Below, in pieces: positions 36,565 to 44,296 of a stretch of DNA of 64,000 nucleotides. Both the position numbers and the translations under genes were made by a program. Origin of the DNA: an uncultured Clostridium sp. (GTDB lineage: Bacteria; Bacillota; Clostridia; Clostridiales; Clostridiaceae); assembly GCA_903789665.1 (NCBI GenBank), contig CAIFEX010000006.1, positions 62,001-126,000 on the forward strand, written 5' to 3'. Positions within the stretch are counted from its first letter, which is position 1. Every line of letters starts with the position of its first letter. The notes below the pieces were generated by a model. The model did no database searches, was not told the origin of the DNA, and saw nothing but the letters and a program-made list of their open reading frames with translations.

Positions 36565-37365
36565 TCATTTTTTATACGCATCAAATCCAAACCATTTTAC
36601 CGAGAGCTTAGAAAGTGTTCCATCCTTTTTCATGTCCCCTATGATTTTATCCACTTCTTTTTTCAGTGAATCATCATTTTTTCTATAGGCTATTCCCATA
36701 GGTTCCCTGCTCAATTCTCCGGGAAGCATTTTAAACTGACCCTTTTTCTTCTGAATATAGTATCCGCCAACCTGCTTATCGATTATAGCGGCATCCACCC
36801 TGCCTATGGACATATCTTGAAAAGCCTCAGTTATCTTGTCATACTTCTTCAGTTCCTTTACTCCTTTAATTCCATCTGCAACCTTTTCCCCCGTAGTTCC
36901 CAATTCGCAAGCTGCAACTTTTCCTTTTAAATCATTTACCCCTTTTATATCCTTCCTTTCATTCTTTACAGTAATGATCTGTCCTCCATTTATATATGGC
37001 ACAGAAAAATCTGTGTTTTTCTTACGCTCATCAGTTATACTTATGGAAGCAACGGCAGCATCAAATTTATTTGAATCAAGGGCCAATATAAGTCCGTTAA
37101 AATCCATCACCAAAAAATTTGCTTTGACTCCTAATCTTCTGGCAACTTCATTGGAAAAATCCACGTCAAATCCCACCAGTTTACCACTGCCATCTCTAAA
37201 CTCCATTGGAGGATACCCTTCTTCCGTCCCTATAGTGATTTTACCGGACTTTTTAACTTTATTCAGCAAATTTGAATTTGCATCGTTCATATTAGTTTGC
37301 CCACATGCTGTAAATAATACAATACCAAAAATAATTACAACCGCAGCTGCCATTATCTTCTTCAT
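36565..37365 (-). CDS. Polar amino-acid ABC substrate-binding lipoprotein (family 3), arg operon
   Basis: Paralogue of the lipoprotein at 16116-16925, with lipobox LFTAC, TIGTEEGYPPMEFRD and SITDERKKNTDFSVPYINGGQII. ATG 37365 follows GGGGG at 7 bases; the longer frame would start at a TTG inside the ribosome site. It is the first gene of an operon with argF, carA and carB, and its promoter has ARG-box-like repeats, so arginine, ornithine or citrulline is the likely ligand. The transporter's permease and ATPase are not here. Confidence 0.88.
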   Translation of the reverse strand: MKKIMAAAVVIIFGIVLFTACGQTNMNDANSNLLNKVKKSGKITIGTEEGYPPMEFRDGSGKLVGFDVDFSNEVARRLGVKANFLVMDFNGLILALDSNKFDAAVASISITDERKKNTDFSVPYINGGQIITVKNERKDIKGVNDLKGKVAACELGTTGEKVADGIKGVKELKKYDKITEAFQDMSIGRVDAAIIDKQVGGYYIQKKKGQFKMLPGELSREPMGIAYRKNDDSLKKEVDKIIGDMKKDGTLSKLSVKWFGFDAYKK

Positions 37366-37398
37366 TACCAATCCCCCTAAATTATAATCTATTGATAT

Positions 37399-37435
37399 AT
37401 TTTATAATTATACATAAATATTAATAATAATGCAA
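37399..37435 (-). promoter_or_regulatory. Promoter with tandem ARG-box-like operators of the arg operon
   Basis: TTGCAT (37430-37435) and TATAAT (37407-37412) are 17 bp apart on the minus strand. Boxes 37418-37435 and 37399-37416 are spaced by 1 bp exactly as at 16944-16980, and the second reads TATGTATAATTATAAAAT, near the ArgR consensus. Confidence 0.62.
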
Positions 37436-37497
37436 TATGTTTTCATATATTTGATGAAATTATTTATTGTAAAAATTTAGGCTTGAAAATAGAAGAG

Positions 37498-37531
37498 GGC
37501 TTCCTCGTAAAATAAGATCTGCAAGGAAGCC
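37498..37531 (-). terminator. Terminator of recQ
   Basis: GGCTTCCT (37498-37505) and AGGAAGCC (37524-37531) form an 8-bp stem shortly after the recQ stop. The T tail is weak, so it may be inefficient. Confidence 0.5.
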
Positions 37532-37546
37532 TGTATCAGCTTAAAT

Positions 37547-39703
37547 TCAACTATTATCTTTTAGAATATAATCTTTAAGTATAACTGCCTTTATTTTATC
37601 ATAGCTTATACTGTCTGGCAGAGATTCTTTAACGGGCTTTAACCTGTCCATGCCTATCTTTTTTATAACCTGTACAATCATATTTTCTTCTTCTTTCGAA
37701 AACAGGCTGTCAAAATTCATTTTCACATTGAGTTTGTTTCCCTGTTCCACATACTTCATTATATGCGATAATATTGTAGATACGGTAAGACCTCTTTTAC
37801 TGGAGATCTCATCTATTCCCATATTTTCATCAAGCATGTTTACGGTAATTTCAAAAGTTTTCAACTTGCCATTTTTTCTGCTGCCGACTTCTGAAAGATT
37901 CCCTTTAAAGTACCAGTTGGATTTTATATTGTTTTTTTCTACATATTCCCTGACAATTTTTAAAAATATGTCACCATATTTCTTGAGTTTCAATTCACCA
38001 ACTCCGGATATATCAAGCATCTGCTTTGAAGTTACAGGGTATCTGCTGCTAATCTCCCTTAAAGTGGTATCAGAAAATATTAAATAAGGAGGTACTCCCT
38101 CCCCTCTGGCTATTTCCCTCCTGCAATTCCTGAGCAATTCAAACAAATTACTGTTTACAGTTATCTTTTCCACCTTCGTAGGTTCCTTCAAAACCACTTT
38201 TTCCTTTCCCTTCAGTATTTTCACAGAATTAGAATTCAATATCACTGTTGGATATTCTCCTTCTTTTAAAGAAATATAGCCCTGAGCTATAAGTGTGTTT
38301 ATAAAATTTGAAAGTCCATTTTTCGAATAATTTTTCATTATCCCATAAGTGGATATCTTGTCAAATCCATATTGAAGCACCTTTTTCTGGGTAGAACCTC
38401 TTAAAACGTCCACTATCATATTTACACCAAACTCCCTCTTCATTCTGTAAATACAAGAGAGCACTTTCTGGGAATCCACAGTTTTATCTACATATTTTCC
38501 CTCTCTTATACAGTTGCTGCAATTTCCACATTCATCATAATCGACATGCTCGCCAAAATAATTGAGTATATATTTCCTCAAACATCCATTATAATGGACA
38601 AAATCAACCATAGATTGGAGTTTTTTATATTCATTCATCCTTCTGGCCGGTGACTGTATACTAGTCTCTATCAAATACTTCTGGGTGATTACATCCTGAG
38701 GTGAAAACATGAGTATGCATTCACTTTTTTCGCCGTCACGTCCCGCCCGTCCTATTTCCTGATAATAGCTTTCTATATTCTTCGGCATATTATAATGTAT
38801 CACGAATCTCACATTCGACTTATCTATTCCCATTCCAAAAGCATTAGTGGCAACTATGACGTCTACCCTGTCATAGACAAAATCCTCCTGATTCTTCTTC
38901 CTATCTTCAGCTGACAAACCTGCATGATACTTTCCAACTGATATTCCATTAGCTTTAAGTTTTTCATATAAATTATCTACTTTTTTTCTAGTAGCCGAAT
39001 ATATTATGCCCGACTGTCCCAAATTTGCCTTGATATAATCAAGTACATATTCAAATCTATTTCCAACTTTCAAACAGCATAACTTTAAATTTTCCCTGTC
39101 AAATCCAGATATGAACACAGCAGGATCTTTCATATGTATCTGTTTCACAATATCTTCACGCACTTCATCTGTAGCAGTAGCCGTAAATGCAGTAACCACA
39201 GGCCTTCTAGAAAAGCACTCTATGAACTTCCAGATATATGTATAACTTACCCTGAAATCGTGCCCCCATTGAGATACACAGTGAGCTTCGTCCACTGCCA
39301 CCTGTGAAACAGGCAGGTTTTTGATAATACTGCAAAAATCAGGAGATTCCAATCTTTCCGGGGCTACATACAATATTTTTACACCTCCATTTTTTAAGGA
39401 AGAACATATATTTAAAATTTCATCCTGAGCAATGGAACTGTTTATATAAGCAGCTCTTATCCCAAGTGTCTTTATACTGTCCACCTGATCTTTCATAAGA
39501 GAAATGAGTGGGGATATTACAATGGTTATACCTTTAAAAAGAAGTGCCGGTATCTGATAGCACAGGGATTTACCTCCGCCTGTAGGCATTATAGCCATAG
39601 TATCTCTTCCATTCAATATGCTTTCAATTACCTCATTTTGATCTCCCCTGAAATTATCATACCCGTAATATTTATTTAAAACTTTCAAGGCGCTGTTATT
39701 CAA
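37547..39703 (-). CDS. recQ: ATP-dependent DNA helicase RecQ
   Basis: A 3'-5' helicase for recombination and repair, 718 residues. Walker A MPTGGGKS is at 39-46 and DEAHCVSQWGHDFR near 140; the helicase C half shows ATNAFGMGIDKSNVRFVIHY and GRAGRDG. The zinc site is CLRKYILNYFGE...CGNCSNC, then a winged helix, HRDC (ELLRNCRREIARGEGVPPYLIFSDTTL) and a C-terminal HTH_40-like tail, DENMGIDEISSKRGLTVSTI. It starts at TTG 39703 after GAGGTG. It lies between the arg operon and the YitT leader, with no functional tie. Confidence 0.95.
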   Translation of the reverse strand: MNNSALKVLNKYYGYDNFRGDQNEVIESILNGRDTMAIMPTGGGKSLCYQIPALLFKGITIVISPLISLMKDQVDSIKTLGIRAAYINSSIAQDEILNICSSLKNGGVKILYVAPERLESPDFCSIIKNLPVSQVAVDEAHCVSQWGHDFRVSYTYIWKFIECFSRRPVVTAFTATATDEVREDIVKQIHMKDPAVFISGFDRENLKLCCLKVGNRFEYVLDYIKANLGQSGIIYSATRKKVDNLYEKLKANGISVGKYHAGLSAEDRKKNQEDFVYDRVDVIVATNAFGMGIDKSNVRFVIHYNMPKNIESYYQEIGRAGRDGEKSECILMFSPQDVITQKYLIETSIQSPARRMNEYKKLQSMVDFVHYNGCLRKYILNYFGEHVDYDECGNCSNCIREGKYVDKTVDSQKVLSCIYRMKREFGVNMIVDVLRGSTQKKVLQYGFDKISTYGIMKNYSKNGLSNFINTLIAQGYISLKEGEYPTVILNSNSVKILKGKEKVVLKEPTKVEKITVNSNLFELLRNCRREIARGEGVPPYLIFSDTTLREISSRYPVTSKQMLDISGVGELKLKKYGDIFLKIVREYVEKNNIKSNWYFKGNLSEVGSRKNGKLKTFEITVNMLDENMGIDEISSKRGLTVSTILSHIMKYVEQGNKLNVKMNFDSLFSKEEENMIVQVIKKIGMDRLKPVKESLPDSISYDKIKAVILKDYILKDNS

Positions 39704-39815
39704 TTATTTCACCTCTATGTATACTGTTATTTTTCAAACAAATTATAACATATAAAGCTGTTATCCGTCTTGAAAAATGTATATAAAAATATTATTTAAT
39801 TTAACGAATATTATC

Positions 39816-39844
39816 TTGATATATGCACTATAATTCACTATAAT
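39816..39844 (+). promoter_or_regulatory. Promoter of the YitT-family gene
   Basis: TTGATA (39816-39821) and TATAAT (39839-39844) are 17 bp apart. Transcription would begin near 39851, giving a 180-base leader before the gene. Confidence 0.75.
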
Positions 39845-39850
39845 GGATAC

Positions 39851-39997
39851 TATGAATTGTAATCAAGAGGTTATTCGGCAAATGCACCTTTAAAGTATAA
39901 ATTACTATATAATTGATAGCAATATTAATCTATTAACATCATATAAGATCTGCTTTGTTAACAGAGTCTTTCATCCCAAAAGGGACGGAGGGCTTTT
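39851..39997 (+). promoter_or_regulatory. Leader with terminator/antiterminator: candidate riboswitch
   Basis: The only gene-free stretch of this size on the plus strand, 330 bp, contains a leader ending in a terminator: 15-bp stem 39963-39977 with 39982-39996 (Watson-Crick plus G-U) and T tract 39994-39997. Upstream, AGATCTG (39946-39952) can pair with CAGAGTCT (39962-39969), which overlaps the terminator's left arm. No known aptamer motif was recognised between 39851 and 39945. Confidence 0.5.
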
Positions 39998-40032
39998 ATA
40001 GTGTCAATATTTTAAAATAGGGGGAGAGTGGA

Positions 40033-40863
40033 ATGAAACAAAATGCATGGGATTTAGCTGTAATTTTATTTGGACTATTTTTAATTTCATTTGCTTTAAA
40101 TGCCTTTCTTGCGCCGCATAAAATCGTACCAGGTGGAGTTTCCGGACTTGCAATTGTACTGGAATCTGTAACGCATATAAAGAAATCAATAATTATGGGT
40201 CTTTTCAATATACCAATTTTCATAATAGGGTTGTTGACACTTGGGAAAAAATTTGTACTAAATACAGCTTTAGGAGCCTTTCTTGTTCCGATATTAGTAG
40301 AATTAACCAGCAGCATTACTCCCTTTACACATGATATTCTACTGTCATCCCTATTGGGCGGGGTATTTACAGGGGTCGGCGTTGGAATGCTTTTAAGCAA
40401 GCAATCTTCCGTAGGAGGTACAGATACCATAGCTAAAATCATATGCAAATATGCCCATAAACCCGTAGGTAAAGTAATGATGAGCTTAGATATGTCCATA
40501 GTAATACTAACCTGTTTTGTCTTTGGTATAGAAAAAGCTCTATATGGCATGGTTACAGTATATTTAATCGGAAGGGTCACAGATATATATATCAAGGGAT
40601 TTACTGATTCCAAATCCGTATTTATAATTTCAGATAAAACTGAAGAAATCAACGATTTAATCTTGACCAAGCTACATGGGGGTACTACCAAAATTGAGGC
40701 AAGAGGCGGATACACGGATGATAAACGTGATATATTAATGTGTCTCGTCACAAATACAGAACTTGTAAAGCTCAAGAGGATAGTGAGAGAAGTCGATGTA
40801 AATGCCCTGGTCCTAATACAAAATTCCTACGAAGCCTATGGAAAGGGATTTGGTGCTGCTTAA
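40033..40863 (+). CDS. YitT-family membrane protein
   Basis: Integral membrane protein of 276 residues with five or six helices and a soluble C-terminal DUF2179-type domain, which begins around FIISDKTEEINDLILTKLHGGTTKIEARGGYT. FLAPHKIVPGGVSGLAIVL and KQSSVGGTDTIAKIICKY are the conserved membrane motifs of the YitT/UPF0750 family. GGGGGAGAGTGGA precedes the ATG. Function of the family is unsettled, with roles reported in membrane or regulatory responses. Its long leader with a terminator suggests control at the RNA level. Confidence 0.85.
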   Translation: MKQNAWDLAVILFGLFLISFALNAFLAPHKIVPGGVSGLAIVLESVTHIKKSIIMGLFNIPIFIIGLLTLGKKFVLNTALGAFLVPILVELTSSITPFTHDILLSSLLGGVFTGVGVGMLLSKQSSVGGTDTIAKIICKYAHKPVGKVMMSLDMSIVILTCFVFGIEKALYGMVTVYLIGRVTDIYIKGFTDSKSVFIISDKTEEINDLILTKLHGGTTKIEARGGYTDDKRDILMCLVTNTELVKLKRIVREVDVNALVLIQNSYEAYGKGFGAA

Positions 40864-40880
40864 TCAGAATATGCATTGGA

Positions 40881-40912
40881 TAAGAGTGGACTTGTGTCCA
40901 CTCCCTTATTTT
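40881..40912. terminator. Terminator after the YitT gene
   Basis: AGTGGAC-TTGT-GTCCACT with extended flanks forms a tight hairpin followed by TTATTTT on the plus strand. It may also end the minus-strand pseudogene. Confidence 0.85.
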
Positions 40913-40938
40913 AAGCCATACCTTGCATTATGAAATAT

Positions 40939-42109
40939 TCAACTCAAAACCAGACTTTTTTTTAAAAACCTTATTCCATTTCTTATCTCCTCAAAACTCA
41001 GATGCCCATATCCCATCAACACCATATTATGCTTCTTATAATTATCTTTATCAAAATAGTAAAAGGATACAGGGTAGACTTTAACCCCTTTTTCCAGAGC
41101 TCTATCTATCAATTCAGGCTCATCAAACCTGCTTTTCACCTGAAGTACAACGTTGAGTCCTGCTTTATCACCATAGATAGCGGCATTTTCTCCAAATTCA
41201 TTTTTTATACAGTCTGTAAGAAACTGCTGCTTTCTAGCATATATGTTTCTCATTTTCCTGAGATGAGCTTCAATAGTCCCTCCTTCATAAATTCTGCAAT
41301 TGTCAGCTGATGAATTTTGGATGCAGTTTGATTTATAAAGCTTCCTTCTTCAATAAAAAGCTTCATTATGCTTTCAGGTAAAATCATATATCCAACATGC
41401 ATTCCGGGAAAAAGAGTTTTTGAAAAAGTTCCAAGATAGATCACTCTATTTTCATTATCCAGGCTTTGAAGTGAAGGTATTGGATTTACATTATATCTAA
41501 ATTCGCTGTCATATTATAATACTCACCAAGCAGGTCGCATAATATAGCCATCAAAGTCTGTGTCCCTGCACCTACAATTATCTGTTCAGAAGAACAAGCC
41601 ACCCCTCTTGAACTTTTGACATAATCTGCAATCTGATTTCTCAATTCAAATTCACCTCTGGGATCCGAATAGGTCAATATGCCTATATTTTCTTTTTTCA
41701 TAATACCCTGCTCAATTTTTCTCCAGCTCGCAAATGGAAAACTGCTGTGCTCCACCGAGCCGGGTTTAAAATTATAGGAATATGGCCTCTCATCTATATG
41801 AATACTTCTCAGCGGTTTGAGCTTTAAGGGTATATTTTCTCTCTTGACGGTTTTTATCTGTTTATCTATAGCTCCCACATAATAACCACTGCCCTTTTTA
41901 CTATAAATATAGCCCTCACACAACAGCTGATTATACGCCGCCTGAACTGTGTTTCTGCTGATACAAAGCCTGTTCTTAAGCTGTATTATAGATTCCAATC
42001 TATCATCTTTTTTAAGTATACCTTCCAGTATAGCTTTTTTGTAGCATCCATATATCTGAATATACAGCGATTTTTCACTGTTCTTTTCAATGAACACCGG
42101 TATTTCCAT
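40939..42109 (-). pseudogene. Broken MocR/PdxR-type GntR-aminotransferase regulator
   Basis: Remains of a GntR-helix-turn-helix plus aminotransferase-fold regulator. From ATG 42109 the frame encodes the GntR domain and aminotransferase start, ending ILCDLLGEYY near 41520. There the text jumps to YDSEFRYN in another frame, so about 100 codons have been lost with a frameshift. It continues through PSLQSLDN and VIYLGTFSKTLFPG (the PLP-lysine region) until about 41250, where a second one-base shift after EFMKEGG moves reading to the frame of TIEAHLRKMRNIYARK, ending at 40939. No pdxS or pdxT lies nearby. It is almost surely non-functional; the GntR part could still be made. Confidence 0.85.
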
Positions 42110-42211
42110 AAAATCATCCCCATAATTTTTATAAAAATTATACCTTTTTATAGTAACAATTATATAGTAATATTGTATCAAATATATATCACATGTAAAG
42201 GAGAGCGTTTT

Positions 42212-42691
42212 ATGATAAAAGAAATACTGTTACTTGGAAATGAAGATCTATATAAGAAAAGCCTTCCTGTTGCGAAAGAGGAAATGGATGCAGTAAAGGA
42301 GACTGTTTCGGATTTGCACGATACCTTAATTGATTTCCGCAAAAAATATAACGCAGGAAGGGCAATTGCAGCGCCGCAGATTGGAATATTTAAAAGGTTG
42401 ATATACATGTATATCGACAAACCCATGGTTTTTATCAATCCCATACTTAAATTTGACAATAATGAGATGATGGAAGTTGTGGATGACTGCATGTCCTTTC
42501 CAAACCTGCTGGTAAAAGTCAAACGATATAAAAAATGTACCGTGATGTACAAAGATATAAATTTCATGGATAAAACAATAAAATTTCAAGGAGATCTATC
42601 GGAACTGATACAGCATGAATATGATCACCTCGATGGAATACTGGCAACAATGAGAGCCGTAAACAACAGATCCTTCTATCTAAAAAAATAA
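42212..42691 (+). CDS. Peptide deformylase homologue, divergent
   Basis: Iron-type metalloprotease fold that removes formyl groups from nascent proteins; 159 residues. Motif 1 reads GRAIAAPQ (49-56; normally GxGxAAPQ), motif 2 is DDCMS (metal-binding Cys93; normally EGCLS) and motif 3 HEYDH (135-139) is intact, so all three metal ligands and the catalytic Glu remain. ATG 42212 lies 9 bases after AAGGAG. It is a lone gene, not in the usual fmt/def/priA setting, so it is likely a second deformylase or a relative with another substrate. Confidence 0.8.
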   Translation: MIKEILLLGNEDLYKKSLPVAKEEMDAVKETVSDLHDTLIDFRKKYNAGRAIAAPQIGIFKRLIYMYIDKPMVFINPILKFDNNEMMEVVDDCMSFPNLLVKVKRYKKCTVMYKDINFMDKTIKFQGDLSELIQHEYDHLDGILATMRAVNNRSFYLKK

Positions 42692-42708
42692 GGGAATATA
42701 AAAATGAA

Positions 42709-42753
42709 GTGCTGTAAAGCTACCCTGATGAGTAATTTTACAACACCATTTTT
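42709..42753 (+). terminator. Terminator of the deformylase gene
   Basis: GTGCTGTAAA (42709-42718) pairs with TTTACAACAC (42737-42746) with one G-U pair, then ATTTTT follows. Confidence 0.7.
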
Positions 42754-42787
42754 AAACTTCTATAAGGCCCTCATATTTACCACATCA

Positions 42788-43018
42788 TCAAACACCCAAA
42801 AGGTTTGCCACCTTTGCCTCATTGAATCCCACAAGATACTGTCCGTCTATAACTATAACAGGAACGGATCTGTATCCCTTCTCCATGAGCTGCTTTCTTG
42901 CATTTGAATCCGTGCTTATATTGTGTTCTGTAAAATCTATATTGTTTTTTGTAAAAAACTCCTTTGCACTATGACAATATGGACAGGTACTGGTTGTAAA
43001 TATATCAACCTTACTCAT
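42788..43018 (-). CDS. Glutaredoxin-family protein
   Basis: Small thiol-disulfide oxidoreductase of 76 residues with active site CPYC at 12-15, the cis-proline SVPV near 51 and the glycine-rich FNEAKVANLLG end. It may reduce disulfides or work with a ribonucleotide reductase (NrdH-like), but no nrd gene is close. AAGGAGATGATTTT precedes the ATG. A Fur/PerR-like inverted repeat lies about 75 bp upstream. Confidence 0.87.
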   Translation of the reverse strand: MSKVDIFTTSTCPYCHSAKEFFTKNNIDFTEHNISTDSNARKQLMEKGYRSVPVIVIDGQYLVGFNEAKVANLLGV

Positions 43019-43090
43019 AAAATCATCTCCTTGTAATATTTCCCTTTCGGTTTTATAATATCACACCTGATAAAATCTATCAATAGATTT

Positions 43091-43105
43091 TAATAATAAT
43101 TATTA
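43091..43105 (-). promoter_or_regulatory. Fur/PerR-type inverted repeat upstream of glutaredoxin
   Basis: TAATAATAATTATTA agrees with the 7-1-7 Fur-family consensus at 13 of 15 positions. In such AT-rich DNA a chance match is quite possible. A second dyad AAAATCTA/TAGATTTT (43072-43091) adjoins it. Confidence 0.3.
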
Positions 43106-43229
43106 TAAAATATTAATTATGCTTTGTACAAATACTATATATCACTGGATTAATATATGATCTTATAGAAATTTATGAAACTATAATTTTAAAAATTTAT
43201 TCAACTATCCGATTACTTGAAACCAATAT

Positions 43230-43892
43230 TTATTTCTCCCGTAGATTTTTTTCTGCAATTTTCTGTCCCATTTCAAAAGCCTTTTGGCAATCTATCGGAA
43301 ATTGCGCTTGTTTATATACAGCCTTTTCTGTCTCCGAAAATTTAGAGGATTCATATTTGCTGTAGTTTGAAAACTGGTAGGTATTATTTACATATAAAAC
43401 TTCCGGTTTCATCCCCAAAATTTCTTCCGCAAATAATTGTCCGGCTTTTACATTAGTATCTATACCTGCCTTGTGCATACTTTCTGCGCTCATATTCATT
43501 GTATAGATAAAACCGCTTGGTATTTTTTGGGTATAGCCAGATACTATCTCTCTGCTGTATAAATCATACGGAAAGAAAAATCGTTCCAGAAACGCCTGCA
43601 TTCCAGATGTTATATTATAAAAATAAATCGGTGTACCAAAAACAATTCCATCCGCAGCAGATAATTTTTCCAGAATAGGTGTTAAATCATCTTTTTGAGC
43701 ACATTTACCGTGGAATTTTCCGCCTATCATTTTACACGCAAAACAACTGACACAACCCTTGTATTTCAAGTCATACAAGTTAACAAGCTCTGTTTCTGCA
43801 CCTTGCGATGCGGCTCCTTCCGCTGCTTTCTTCAGTACAGTACCCGTATTCCATTTTTTCCTCGGACTGCCATTGACAAAATATATCTTCAT
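43230..43892 (-). CDS. Flavodoxin-family NAD(P)H-dependent oxidoreductase
   Basis: FMN-binding reductase of 220 residues. NGSPRKKWNTGTV near the start is the flavin-phosphate loop, and CVSCFACKMIGGKFHGKC is a cysteine spacing like that of iron-sulfur flavoproteins; FGTPIYFYNITSGMQAFLERFF follows. ATG 43892 is chosen because GGAG stands 8 bases upstream; the longer frame to 43961 has no support. Substrate unknown. Monocistronic, with a terminator about 120 bp upstream that isolates it from the next transcript. Confidence 0.85.
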   Translation of the reverse strand: MKIYFVNGSPRKKWNTGTVLKKAAEGAASQGAETELVNLYDLKYKGCVSCFACKMIGGKFHGKCAQKDDLTPILEKLSAADGIVFGTPIYFYNITSGMQAFLERFFFPYDLYSREIVSGYTQKIPSGFIYTMNMSAESMHKAGIDTNVKAGQLFAEEILGMKPEVLYVNNTYQFSNYSKYESSKFSETEKAVYKQAQFPIDCQKAFEMGQKIAEKNLREK

Positions 43893-44013
43893 GATTTTTT
43901 CTCCTTTGCCATTGAGATCTACAGTTTCAATTATAACACTTTTCGAAACACAGCCTATCAACTACATTACGGCCTGTAATTGCCCATCGTCTTTCCAAAA
44001 CCCGTATTGCTTC

Positions 44014-44052
44014 AATAAAATAAAAGGGTTTCAGGTTTATCTGAAACCCTTT
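44014..44052 (-). terminator. Strong terminator at the end of copy B transcript
   Basis: AAAGGGTTTCAG (44023-44034) and its perfect complement (44041-44052) are followed on the minus strand by TTTTATTTTATT. It would end a transcript coming from copy B or the DUF2382 gene. Confidence 0.8.
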
Positions 44053-44077
44053 GCCTATGCAGGGTCGGTGTCCCACA

Positions 44078-44096
44078 ATTAGCACCCTGTGCTAAT
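44078..44096 (-). other. Short perfect hairpin inside the copy B transcript
   Basis: ATTAGCAC and GTGCTAAT flank three bases and lie between copy B and the terminator. It adds to the impression that the whole 44010-44290 stretch is one structured RNA. Confidence 0.5.
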
Positions 44097-44137
44097 CGCT
44101 TTGTCCATTTTGTATATGCAAAATAAGCACTGGTCAA

Positions 44138-44284
44138 GTGATTCTCAGGCTTAGATGGAACTTGCTTATGAAAAAAATTTTTTCATAAGCAAATCACTGC
44201 AAACCTAAGAATCACCTTATTCAGACGTGCGACAGTGCTTACCTCCCACTCTATGAAACGGGGAGTATCATCAATGGCAGCCTT
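44138..44284 (-). ncRNA. Structured intergenic element, copy B
   Basis: Inside the 404-bp gap between the flavoprotein and DUF2382 genes. An outer stem (44138-44149 with 44204-44215, one G-U on the minus strand) encloses a perfect 12-bp inner stem (44162-44173 with the 12 bases ending 44192). The core 44216-44284 matches copy A. Two further hairpins and a T-tailed terminator follow to 44014, so a minus-strand RNA of about 280 bases is plausible. Family not recognised. Confidence 0.5.
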
Positions 44285-44296
44285 CGGATAAATTTC

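Noticed and set aside
39852-39893. 13-codon leader peptide frame in the YitT leader
   Set aside because: It begins at the predicted transcription start with no ribosome site and shows no run of regulatory codons.
39996-40775. Long open frame of 259 codons on the minus strand opposite the YitT gene
   Set aside because: Composition and low-complexity translation show it to be the mirror of the real membrane gene; the plus-strand product matches a known family and has a ribosome site.
40939-41444. Two short minus-strand frames that could pass for separate aminotransferase genes
   Set aside because: They are pieces of one MocR-type gene; frames join end to end when the deletion and frameshift are allowed for.
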